From: an uncultured Steroidobacter sp. | GTDB taxonomy: Bacteria > Pseudomonadota > Gammaproteobacteria > Steroidobacterales > Steroidobacteraceae | Direction of reading: 5' to 3' | DNA: 19,045 bases | Assembly (NCBI GenBank): GCA_946478975.1 | Contig: CAMLEO010000114.1 | Location: 1 to 19,045 of the forward strand | Shown here: positions 1-6,518 of the stretch, in pieces | Position numbering within the stretch: the first letter of the stretch is position 1 | Layout of the letters: each line of letters opens with the position of its first letter | Program-made: the position numbers and the translations under genes | Notes under the pieces: generated by a model | What the model was told of the DNA's origin: nothing | Databases searched by the model: none | What the model saw: only the letters and a program-made list of their open reading frames with translations

Positions 1-1
1 G

Positions 2-67
2 GGCGGCGGCATCGAGGAAATGCAGGTCGCAGTGAGCGTCGGCGCATCGGCTCAACAACAGCAATGA
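2..67 (+). CDS. C-terminal end of a transglutaminase-like protein (partial, runs in from the left)
   Basis: Reading from base 2, the frame is open to a TGA at 65-67 and encodes 21 residues: a Gly-rich start, then MQVAVSVG and a Gln-rich tail. Transglutaminase-like proteins of the Anbu gene cluster commonly end in a short beta-strand of this type. Such genes usually lie with alpha-E and ATP-grasp genes just upstream of Anbu, and an Anbu gene follows here after about 90 bp. The fragment is too short to prove the family, so the call rests mainly on gene order. It could be the end of some other protein. The 91 bp up to the Anbu start are GC-rich and show no clear promoter. Confidence 0.45.
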   Translation, partial: GGGIEEMQVAVSVGASAQQQQ

Positions 68-158
68 GCCCGAAGACGAGCTAGTCAGAAGCCCCCTCTG
101 GCCGGGCCGGGGCGGCATCGGCTATCGTTGCCACCCTTTCCGAGCGTGCGTTTTTCGT

Positions 159-896
159 ATGACCTATTGCGTGGGCATGCTGCTCGATGCCGGGCTGGTG
201 TTTCTGTCCGATTCGCGCACCAATGCCGGTGTCGATCAGATCAGCACCTTTCGCAAGGTGACGGTGTTCGAGCGGCCGAGCGAGCGGGTGATGGTGCTGC
301 TCACGGCCGGCAATCTCGCCATCTCCCAGGCGGTGATAAACGTGCTGAACGAGCACGCGCAGAACCCCGCCACGCCCAGCATCTGGGGCGCAAAGAATAT
401 GTTCGAAGCAGCGCTCGAAGTGGGCGCAGCGTTGCGCGAGATTCATCGCCGCGATGCCGAGGCGTTCAAGGAACATCACATCGAGTTCAATGCGTCGCTG
501 ATTTTCGGCGGCCAGATCGGCAACGAGCCGCCGCGGCTGTTTTGCATCTACGCCGCTGGCAATTTCATCGAAGCGACTGCCGACACGCCGTATTTTCAGA
601 TCGGCGAATCCAAGTACGGCAAGCCCATTCTCGATCGCGTGATCTCGCGCAGCACCAGCCTCGCCCAGGGCGCGAAGTGCGCGCTGATCTCCATGGATTC
701 GACGATTCGTTCCAATCTTTCGGTCGGTGTGCCGCTGGATCTGTTGTCGATCAAGCGCGACGAGCTGAAGGTGCACAGTCACGTCAACATCGATGAGAAC
801 CACGCGTACTTCAGGATGATCCGCACGCGCTGGAGCGAGAGCCTGCGGCATGCGTTTCACGAGATTCCCGATCCGGAGTGGATGCGCAAGAGCTGA
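159..896 (+). CDS. Anbu-type proteasome-like peptidase (bacterial proteasome homologue)
   Basis: The 245-residue product has the length and opening sequence of Anbu (ancestral beta subunit, also called BPH), an Ntn-hydrolase that forms cytoplasmic self-compartmentalised rings. It opens with MTYCVGMLLDAGL. After removal of Met, Thr1 would be the N-terminal nucleophile. Asp17 lies in SDSRT and a basic residue at 32 in STFRK, matching the Thr/Asp/Lys catalytic set of proteasome beta subunits. The start is fixed because the Thr must directly follow the initiator Met. No good Shine-Dalgarno sequence is visible. Family members usually lie in a cluster with transglutaminase, alpha-E and ATP-grasp genes, which fits the fragment at 2-67. 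The physiological substrate of the family is not settled. The stop codon shares one base with the next gene's start. Confidence 0.9.
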   Translation: MTYCVGMLLDAGLVFLSDSRTNAGVDQISTFRKVTVFERPSERVMVLLTAGNLAISQAVINVLNEHAQNPATPSIWGAKNMFEAALEVGAALREIHRRDAEAFKEHHIEFNASLIFGGQIGNEPPRLFCIYAAGNFIEATADTPYFQIGESKYGKPILDRVISRSTSLAQGAKCALISMDSTIRSNLSVGVPLDLLSIKRDELKVHSHVNIDENHAYFRMIRTRWSESLRHAFHEIPDPEWMRKS

Positions 897-1552
897 TGTC
901 GCGAAACCTGACTCGTCACAGCGCGAGCGAGCGCATGCCGCGCCATCGTCACATCGAGGGCTATGCGGCCCTGGTGCTGGCGGGCGGCTATGTCGAAGCC
1001 GGCGATCGCGGTCGCATTCGAGTGCAGGCCGGGAACGTCGTCATTCATGGCGCGTATGAAGCGCATCAGGATCACTTCGCGCGTGCCGGTGCGCTCGTGC
1101 TCAATCTTCCTCTCAGCGCCGGTCTCGATGCGATCACGGGCGTTGTGACAGACGCCGACGCCATTGCTCGCGAGGCCGAGAAAGATGTGCGAGCCGCCGC
1201 GGCGCTGCTCAAAGAAACAATCCGGCCGATGAATGTTCTGTTGACGGACTGGCCCGATCGGCTCGCCGCCGCGCTTGCGTCCCAGCGCGACTTCAGTATC
1301 GAAGATTGGGCGGACCAGATGGGCCTCGCGCCACAGTCGATCAGTCGTGGCTTTCGGCAAGCGTTTGGAGTGAGCCCGAAGCGCTATCGGCTGGAGCAAC
1401 GCACGCTGCGAGCGTTGCGCAAGCTGCAGACGTGGCCGGGAACACTCGCCGGCCTGGCCGCCGACGCAGGCTTTTCCGATCAAGCGCATCTCACGCGGGC
1501 CGTGCTGGCGCTGACCGGCGTCGCTCCGCATCGATTGCGACTCCGAGGTTAA
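896..1552 (+). CDS. AraC-family transcriptional regulator
   Basis: The 218-residue protein has a cupin-like N-terminal part (about 1-110), with His-rich MPRHRHIEG and a predicted beta-roll, and a C-terminal double helix-turn-helix. In the HTH, FSIEDWADQMGLAPQSISRG is the first helix pair. FGVSPKRYR and GFSDQAHLTRA match the AraC signature region. I chose ATG 896 because it overlaps the TGA of the Anbu gene as TGATG, the usual arrangement for translational coupling. A GTG at 878 would add six residues. Co-translation with Anbu suggests that the regulator controls, or responds with, the Anbu cluster. Its effector is unknown. The protein is shorter than classical AraC (about 290), typical of the small cupin-type members. 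Confidence 0.85.
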   Translation: MSRNLTRHSASERMPRHRHIEGYAALVLAGGYVEAGDRGRIRVQAGNVVIHGAYEAHQDHFARAGALVLNLPLSAGLDAITGVVTDADAIAREAEKDVRAAAALLKETIRPMNVLLTDWPDRLAAALASQRDFSIEDWADQMGLAPQSISRGFRQAFGVSPKRYRLEQRTLRALRKLQTWPGTLAGLAADAGFSDQAHLTRAVLALTGVAPHRLRLRG

Positions 1553-1571
1553 GTGCGTTCAAGAACGCACT
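1552..1571 (+). terminator. Short perfect stem-loop overlapping the AraC stop codon
   Basis: An 8-bp perfect stem, AGTGCGTT pairing with AACGCACT, encloses a CAAG tetraloop. It begins on the last base of the stop codon. No T-run follows, so it is not a classic intrinsic terminator. It may be a weak or Rho-assisted end, an mRNA-stabilising hairpin, or an operator for the gene starting at 1596. Confidence 0.35.
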
Positions 1572-1595
1572 GGTGTGCGTCGCTACAGTGACGCC

Positions 1596-2759
1596 ATGCA
1601 AAGACGCACATTCATCGCCAGCGCGCTGGCAACTCTCGCCGCCGCTTCCAACACGCTCAGCCCCAGGGCGCTCGCTCAAGCGGGTGGAACAAACAAAACT
1701 CGCTGGCAGGTGCGAGCGTCGGAGGGCTTCGATGCGCTCGCATTCCTGGGCCCGCTCTCCGGCGCCGAGCTGTACACGAGATATTACGGAGCGGATGCCA
1801 CTGCCTTCGGATCCCGCCTGCCGCAAGCGATTCGCGACGACATCGTAAAGCTGTCGACCGAGGCGAACACCGGCGACTTCGGGCTGCTGGGCCCGACGCT
1901 CTCAGTTCTATTCTCGAACGGCAACGACGCCACGATAGAAACGGTGCTGAGTGCGCTCAAGGCTCGCAACGAACGCATCCTGCCGGGTTACCAAGCCAGC
2001 CAGTATTGGGATGAGAAACAATGGAGCTGGTTCGATACCAACGCGCCGCGACTGGAGGCGATCTTCACCGCCATGCGCGATGCCGGCTTTGCCGCGTTTC
2101 GTGCCGAGCGCGCGGGTCCTGAGCTGAACACGCGCATCGCCGACGTGCAGCGTTCGCTCGGCGGCTTCGATGTCATCAGCTGGCAGCAGAAGCTCACCGG
2201 GCGCACGTTCGATCCGACGATTGAGATCGTGCTGCTGCAGTTCTCCAAGCCTCACGGCATCAAGGTGCAGGGCCAGACGTTTCTTCAGGCCACCGATTAC
2301 GACGTGCCGACGACGGTGCGAATCGCTGCGCACGAAATGTTACATCCGCCCGTGCCGATGCACGGCGAGGTCGCGCTCGCTGCGCTCAAGGCTTTGGAGA
2401 AGGACGCGCTGATGATGCGCATCGTGCGCGAGCATGATCCGCGCTGGGGTTATACGACGCTCGATGGTTACTTGGATGAGGATCTCACCGAGGCGCTGGA
2501 TCAACTGATCAGTGAAGCGCTCGGCGTCGCGCGCAATCCGGCGGATCGCTGGCACAAGGCCGATGACGGCATGCATGTGCTCGCCGCCGGTTTGTATGGA
2601 TTGTTACGGCAGGATCGCTGGGTCGAGACCGGCGGTTCGATCGAAACATGGCTCGGAGAAGCCACACGCAAGGGCAGCCTGGCTCCGGCAAATTTGCATC
2701 CAGTGGCTGCGCGCGTGCTGGAGCGGCCGGTCGATAAACTCTGGCCGCTGATCAAGTAA
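1596..2759 (+). CDS. Tat-exported protein of unknown function with an HEMLH motif (possible metallopeptidase)
   Basis: The 387-residue product starts MQRRTFIASALATLAAAS, a twin-arginine-type signal (RRTFIA) with a hydrophobic stretch and a likely cleavage after ALA near residue 27. It should therefore be exported folded. The mature part contains HEMLH at residues 246-250, an HExxH zinc-binding pattern preceded by TVRIAA. Glu residues at about 295 and 299 lie in a helix-like segment (DEDLTEALDQL) and could supply a third ligand, as in gluzincins. I do not recognise the family, and peptidase activity is an inference from this one motif. ATG 1596 was chosen because it places the signal peptide at the N-terminus; GTG 1575 would add seven residues. 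TACAGT at 1584-1589 lies seven bases upstream of the ATG. The gene ends directly against motB, which is convergent. Confidence 0.7.
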   Translation: MQRRTFIASALATLAAASNTLSPRALAQAGGTNKTRWQVRASEGFDALAFLGPLSGAELYTRYYGADATAFGSRLPQAIRDDIVKLSTEANTGDFGLLGPTLSVLFSNGNDATIETVLSALKARNERILPGYQASQYWDEKQWSWFDTNAPRLEAIFTAMRDAGFAAFRAERAGPELNTRIADVQRSLGGFDVISWQQKLTGRTFDPTIEIVLLQFSKPHGIKVQGQTFLQATDYDVPTTVRIAAHEMLHPPVPMHGEVALAALKALEKDALMMRIVREHDPRWGYTTLDGYLDEDLTEALDQLISEALGVARNPADRWHKADDGMHVLAAGLYGLLRQDRWVETGGSIETWLGEATRKGSLAPANLHPVAARVLERPVDKLWPLIK

Positions 2760-3824
2760 TCAAGGGCTGGCGATCGAGGCGACCGGCGCAGCCGCAATCG
2801 GTTCGGCTGCAACTGGCTCAGCTGCGACAGGCTGAGCCGCAACCGGCGCAGCTTCAGTGGCGCCCGGTTCGCCGACCGGCGACTCGGTCGGGCCGTGCTG
2901 AACGCTCAGCAGCGAGCCGTTCTCGTGCAGGATTGCTTCTTCGGTGCGGCGGTTCATCACGATGATGCTGATGCGTCGATTGATCGGGCTGTCCGGCACG
3001 GCGGTGTCGAGCAGCACGCTCGATGCGAGCCCGACCACCCGGCCGACTTTTTCCGTCGGCAGGCCGCCATCGACCAGCGCGCGACGAGCCGCGTTGGCGC
3101 GATCAGCCGACAGCTCCCAGTTGCTGTAATGATTCGCCAGATATGGCTTGATGTCCGTGTGGCCGCTGACGCTGATCTTGTTCGGCACCGTTTTGATGAT
3201 GCTCGCGAGCTCGAACAGGATCTTGGCGCTGAAGTCCTCCAGGCGCGCGCTGCCGAGCGGAAACATCGAGCGACGATCGTGATCGACAATCTGGATGCGC
3301 ACCCCTTCGGGCGTGACATCGAGCAGGATCTGATCTTTGAACTTCGCCAGCGCCTCGCGCGCATCGATGGCTTGTTTCAAATCCTGCAGCAGTGAATTCA
3401 AACGTTCGCGATCGAGCTCTTCGGCGCGCTTCTCGGCTTCGTCATCGGTCACTTCGGTGACCTGGCCGTCCTGGTGCGGCGGGCCGTCTTTGGAGTCGGC
3501 ATCGGTGTGCAGTTCCATGCCGCCGCCGAGCTGGATCATGCTGGTGCTTGCGCCGCCTGGGCCTTGGATCGAGCTGGGCGCAGGCACGGTGCTGCTGCCC
3601 GGGACCGCGGAAGGATTGTTGAAATATTCCGAGATCGCGCCTTTCTGCTCTTCGGTGGTCGAGCCCATCAGCCACATCAGCAGGAAGAACGCCATCATCG
3701 CCGTCGCGAAGTCGGCGAACGCGACCTTCCACGAGCCGCCATGATGACCATGGCCGCCCTTCTTGACCTTCTTGATGATGATCGGAGCGACGACTTCGCC
3801 GTCCGCGTTCCTGCCCTTGGCCAT
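2760..3824 (-). CDS. motB: Flagellar motor stator protein MotB
   Basis: The 354-residue protein is the peptidoglycan-anchoring half of the flagellar stator. A basic, His/Gly-rich N-terminus leads to one membrane helix at about 34-53. Asp38 in VAFADFATAMM corresponds to the proton-binding Asp32 of E. coli MotB. The segment after the helix (about 54-68) would be the plug that closes the channel before assembly. An OmpA-like peptidoglycan-binding domain spans about 170-295, with SGHTDIKPY, NWELSADRAN and NRRISIIVM. The last 30 residues are a low-complexity Ala/Pro/Val tail with repeated PVAAE units, unusual for MotB and probably periplasmic. It follows motA by 24 bp on the same strand, so the two are surely co-transcribed. 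No other flagellar genes are in the window. Confidence 0.95.
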   Translation of the reverse strand: MAKGRNADGEVVAPIIIKKVKKGGHGHHGGSWKVAFADFATAMMAFFLLMWLMGSTTEEQKGAISEYFNNPSAVPGSSTVPAPSSIQGPGGASTSMIQLGGGMELHTDADSKDGPPHQDGQVTEVTDDEAEKRAEELDRERLNSLLQDLKQAIDAREALAKFKDQILLDVTPEGVRIQIVDHDRRSMFPLGSARLEDFSAKILFELASIIKTVPNKISVSGHTDIKPYLANHYSNWELSADRANAARRALVDGGLPTEKVGRVVGLASSVLLDTAVPDSPINRRISIIVMNRRTEEAILHENGSLLSVQHGPTESPVGEPGATEAAPVAAQPVAAEPVAAEPIAAAPVASIASP

Positions 3825-3848
3825 GATGGTGTCGCTACGCCGGTGCGC

Positions 3849-4703
3849 TTACTTCTTGCCGCGCAGCTGCGTTTCGAGATCTTTGAAGCTCGGGCGCATT
3901 TCCGCCGGCGTCGATTTGCGGCCGAACTCGATCGCAATCTGCGGCGGGTGGCCCTGCAGGAATCCCATCACGCAGGTTTTGATGGCGGTGTAGAACGCGG
4001 TCTCGTCGCGAGCTTTGCGTTCCATGGCGCTGCTCATCGGACCGAGCAGGCCGTAGGCGAGCAGAATTCCCAGGAAGGTGCCGACTAGAGCGGCGGCGAC
4101 TTTCAAACCGATTTCTTCCGGCGGCCCGCCGAGCGAACCCATGGTGTTCACGATGCCGAGCACCGCGGCCACGATGCCGAAGCCCGGCAGCGAGTCGGAC
4201 ACTTTGTTGAGCGCCATCGCCGGCTCTTCGCCGCCGTGATGATGCGTTTCGATCTCCAGGTCCATCAGCGCTTCCAGCTGATGCTGGTCCATGTCGCCGC
4301 TGATGATCAGGCGCAGGTAATCCTGGATGAACTCGACCACGTGATGATCGGAGAGAATCAGCGGCCGCTTCTTGAACAGCTCGCTCTTGGCCGGATCTTC
4401 GATGACGCGCTCCAGGCCCATCATGCCTTCCTTGCGCGCGATCGACAGCAGCTCGTACATGACCGAGAACAGCGCGAGGTAATGATCCTTCTTGTAGGGC
4501 GAGCCTTTCAGCAGCCCGCCGATGCCGCCGGCCACTTTCTTGGTGACGCTGAACGGATTGGCAATGATCAGCGCGCCGATGGCGGCGCCGCCGATGATCA
4601 GCAGCTCCGACGGCTGCCACAGCGCCCCGAGGTGTCCGCCGTGGACGGTGAAGCCGCCGAGCACACAACTGAACACGACCACGATGCCAAGGATCAGATT
4701 CAT
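3849..4703 (-). CDS. motA: Flagellar motor stator protein MotA
   Basis: The 284-residue inner-membrane protein forms the proton channel with MotB. Two helices lie near the N-terminus (about 1-22 and 32-50) and two near 172-192 and 202-224, with a cytoplasmic loop between. The residues known to matter in E. coli MotA fall at the same numbers here: Arg90 and Glu98 (SIARKEGMMGLERV), Pro173 (SDSLPGFG) and Pro222 (LLGPMSS). This points to a proton-type rotor-interacting stator. The start at 4703 (MNLILGIVVVF) is supported by family alignment and by GGAAAA five to ten bases upstream. The open frame runs 53 codons further upstream, but that stretch lies in the palindromic region and is not MotA-like. 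I could not find a sigma-28-type promoter upstream. Confidence 0.95.
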   Translation of the reverse strand: MNLILGIVVVFSCVLGGFTVHGGHLGALWQPSELLIIGGAAIGALIIANPFSVTKKVAGGIGGLLKGSPYKKDHYLALFSVMYELLSIARKEGMMGLERVIEDPAKSELFKKRPLILSDHHVVEFIQDYLRLIISGDMDQHQLEALMDLEIETHHHGGEEPAMALNKVSDSLPGFGIVAAVLGIVNTMGSLGGPPEEIGLKVAAALVGTFLGILLAYGLLGPMSSAMERKARDETAFYTAIKTCVMGFLQGHPPQIAIEFGRKSTPAEMRPSFKDLETQLRGKK

Positions 4704-4748
4704 CGCTTTTCCGTAAACCAAAGGCGCGCAACGCGGTTGAACACCGCC

Positions 4749-4915
4749 CAGGAGCCTGTGCGAGTCATGGCCATCGCTACGAGGACCGCTTCCGATCGAG
4801 CAGATTGACACGATCGTTTCGTGCACATAGCCGTAGCTATGTAAGCGAAAGGATCGTGGCAAGCTGCCGATCCGAAGCGGCCGCAGTAGATGGACATGAC
4901 TTGGACAGGCTCCTG
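4749..4915. repeat. Long imperfect inverted repeat (about 167 bp) between motA and a divergent gene
   Basis: The outer ends are CAGGAGCCTG at 4749 and its exact complement ending at 4915. In a hand alignment the left arm (4749-4831) and the reverse complement of the right arm (4836-4915) match at about 66 of 83 positions with few gaps. The centre is a perfect 7-bp stem, ACATAGC/GCTATGT, around a CGTA tetraloop at 4832-4835. Either strand as RNA could fold into one long hairpin. The element occupies most of the gene-free stretch 4704-5031. It holds short open frames on both strands that look like by-products of the symmetry. No clear target-site duplication flanks it. It could be a MITE- or REP-like repeat or a structured regulatory RNA. 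The rest of the gap (4704-4748 and 4916-5031) shows nothing certain. Confidence 0.8.
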
Positions 4916-5031
4916 CACTGATTCGGCATAATGAGGATGGCCTTGAGCCAGACGCGTTGCGATCAGGCCGGTGTTTGTACTTAAGCGAATGCCTGAATTC
5001 GTTGCTCGATCATCGCGATACAGGGACTTAC

Positions 5032-5862
5032 ATGATGCGCAGGTTTCTTTGTACACGCCGCCGCGAGCAGTTCCGCTGCTTGCAGCGATGGTCCTGGCTG
5101 GCCATCAGCAGTTGCCTGATGGTCACGCTGGCGTGGGCGCAGTCGCTCACTGTCATCGACCTCAAACATCGGCGTGCGGAAGAAATCATTCCGGTGCTGC
5201 AGCCGCTGCTGGAGAAGGGCGGCGCGCTGACGGGGCAGGACTACAAGCTGTTCGTGCGCGCGAGCCCCGGCAACGTCGCGCAATTGCGCTCGGCGGTCGA
5301 GCAGTTGGATCGCCAGCAACGGCAGATGCTGGTGTCGGTGCGTCGTGGCTCCGCCCAGGACATTCAGCGTGAGCAGGCTTCTGTGTCCGGTACGGTGCGC
5401 ACCGATCGTCCACGAGCGGATGTGACTGTGCGCGCAGGCGAGGGCACATTGCGCACCGATAGTTCGAGTGTGTCGAGCGTGCAGGTACTGGACGGCAGCT
5501 CAGCTTTCATCGCCACCGGCACCTCCGTGCCCATCGTCACAGCCGTTGCTGTCGGCGGCGGTCGCCGGCCGTTTGTCGCCGGCAGCATCGAGCAACGCAA
5601 TCTGCAACGGGGCTTCATGGTCACGCCTCGCATCCGCGGCGATGAAGTGGTTCTGGAAATCTCGCAGCAGGACGAGCGCGTCGCCGGCGGAAACATTCAA
5701 TCGCAATCGCTGAATACGCAGGTCATCGGCCGGCTCGGTTCCTGGATGCAGTTGGGCGGCGTCACCGAATCTTCCAGCAGCACCAGCCGCGGTGTGCTCA
5801 GCCGAAGTTACGGCACGGACAACAACGAGCTGTCGATCTGGGTCAAGGTCGACGCACTCTGA
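5032..5862 (+). CDS. Exported secretin-like protein with a short N-terminal (NolW/STN-type) domain
   Basis: From ATG 5032 the product has 276 residues. A long basic N-terminus and hydrophobic segment (about 20-36) ending in AWAQ look like a Sec signal peptide. Residues 38-105 (SLTVIDLKHRRAEEIIPVL, then QLDRQQRQMLVSV) match the N0/N1-type secretin short domain, as in proteins named NolW-like. The C-terminal part (about 150-276, with SVQVLDGSSAFIATGTSVPI, GFMVTPRIRGDEVVLEI and GSWMQLGGV) resembles the strands of a secretin beta-domain. The protein is far shorter than a pore-forming secretin. AGGGA lies eight bases before the ATG, favouring this start over upstream in-frame codons; ATG 5035 is also possible. 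No type II, III or IV secretion or pilus gene is nearby, so its partner is unknown. Confidence 0.7.
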   Translation: MMRRFLCTRRREQFRCLQRWSWLAISSCLMVTLAWAQSLTVIDLKHRRAEEIIPVLQPLLEKGGALTGQDYKLFVRASPGNVAQLRSAVEQLDRQQRQMLVSVRRGSAQDIQREQASVSGTVRTDRPRADVTVRAGEGTLRTDSSSVSSVQVLDGSSAFIATGTSVPIVTAVAVGGGRRPFVAGSIEQRNLQRGFMVTPRIRGDEVVLEISQQDERVAGGNIQSQSLNTQVIGRLGSWMQLGGVTESSSSTSRGVLSRSYGTDNNELSIWVKVDAL

Positions 5863-5924
5863 GACGCGCGGCGATGTGACAGGCGCACTGCGGACCGTTC
5901 CGGTTCCGCATTACGCTGCGTGGC

Positions 5925-6518
5925 ATGTTCACTCACGCAAAACTCATATTGGCCTTGGCCGGGGTGGCGCTGGGACTGTTTTTTCTGCTCACCGGCGGCC
6001 CCATTGATCGTCCGCCCGGCGTGCTGGCGGCGAACGAACCCCAGCAACGTCTGGTACAACGCCCCGCATTCCAGTTCGGCGCTTACGAGCTCACCCCGCT
6101 CGCCGAGTTCGATGTCGAAGCTCGCGTACTGTCGGTCGAGAAATATCACACCGACGGAGGCTCTCGCCTCTCGCCCATCGACTTCGCCCTCGGCTGGGGC
6201 CCGATGTCCGACAGCGCCGTGCTCGAACATTTCCGCGTTACCCAGGGCGCTCGCTTCTTCACGATCTATCCCGACGCGCAAGCCATCGACATGAAAGTCG
6301 CACTGCTCAGCGCCGCCAACATGCATCTCATCCCCGCGAGCGGAACATTAGAAAGCGAGCTCAAACGCGTCCGCCCCGGCAACATCGTGCACCTGCACGG
6401 CCAACTCGTCAGCGCCCTCGGCCCCAACAACTTCACCTGGCGCAGTTCCCTCACTCGCGCTGATACGGGCAATGGGGCTTGTGAGTTGTTTTATGTGGAG
6501 GCGATAGACAAGCGCTGA
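5925..6518 (+). CDS. Conserved membrane-anchored hypothetical protein
   Basis: The 197-residue protein has one hydrophobic helix at about 6-24 (LILALAGVALGLFFLLTGG) and then a predicted beta-rich soluble part. Because a charged C-terminus follows, it is probably anchored in the inner membrane with the rest in the periplasm. Distinctive segments include LSPIDFALGWGPMSD, AANMHLIPASG and SSLTRADTGNGACELFYVE. I believe these recur in uncharacterised proteobacterial proteins, but I cannot name a family or function. It starts 62 bp after the secretin-like gene on the same strand and may share its transcript. Its last 28 bases overlap the 3' end of the sensor kinase gene on the other strand. Confidence 0.65.
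   Translation: MFTHAKLILALAGVALGLFFLLTGGPIDRPPGVLAANEPQQRLVQRPAFQFGAYELTPLAEFDVEARVLSVEKYHTDGGSRLSPIDFALGWGPMSDSAVLEHFRVTQGARFFTIYPDAQAIDMKVALLSAANMHLIPASGTLESELKRVRPGNIVHLHGQLVSALGPNNFTWRSSLTRADTGNGACELFYVEAIDKR

Noticed and set aside
81..860. 259-codon open frame on the minus strand opposite the Anbu gene
   Set aside because: The Anbu product has conserved Thr/Asp/Lys residues, and the reverse frame has none of a known family.
4901..4917. Sigma-54-like promoter (GG, ten bases, GC) in the right palindrome arm
   Set aside because: Spacing fits, but four of thirteen consensus positions are wrong, and the match mostly reflects the repeat end sequence. No sigma-54 activator gene is nearby.
4700..5056. 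Short open frames in and around the palindrome, including an upstream extension of motA
   Set aside because: They exist because the inverted repeat keeps frames open on both strands. MotA residue numbering fits only the start at 4703.
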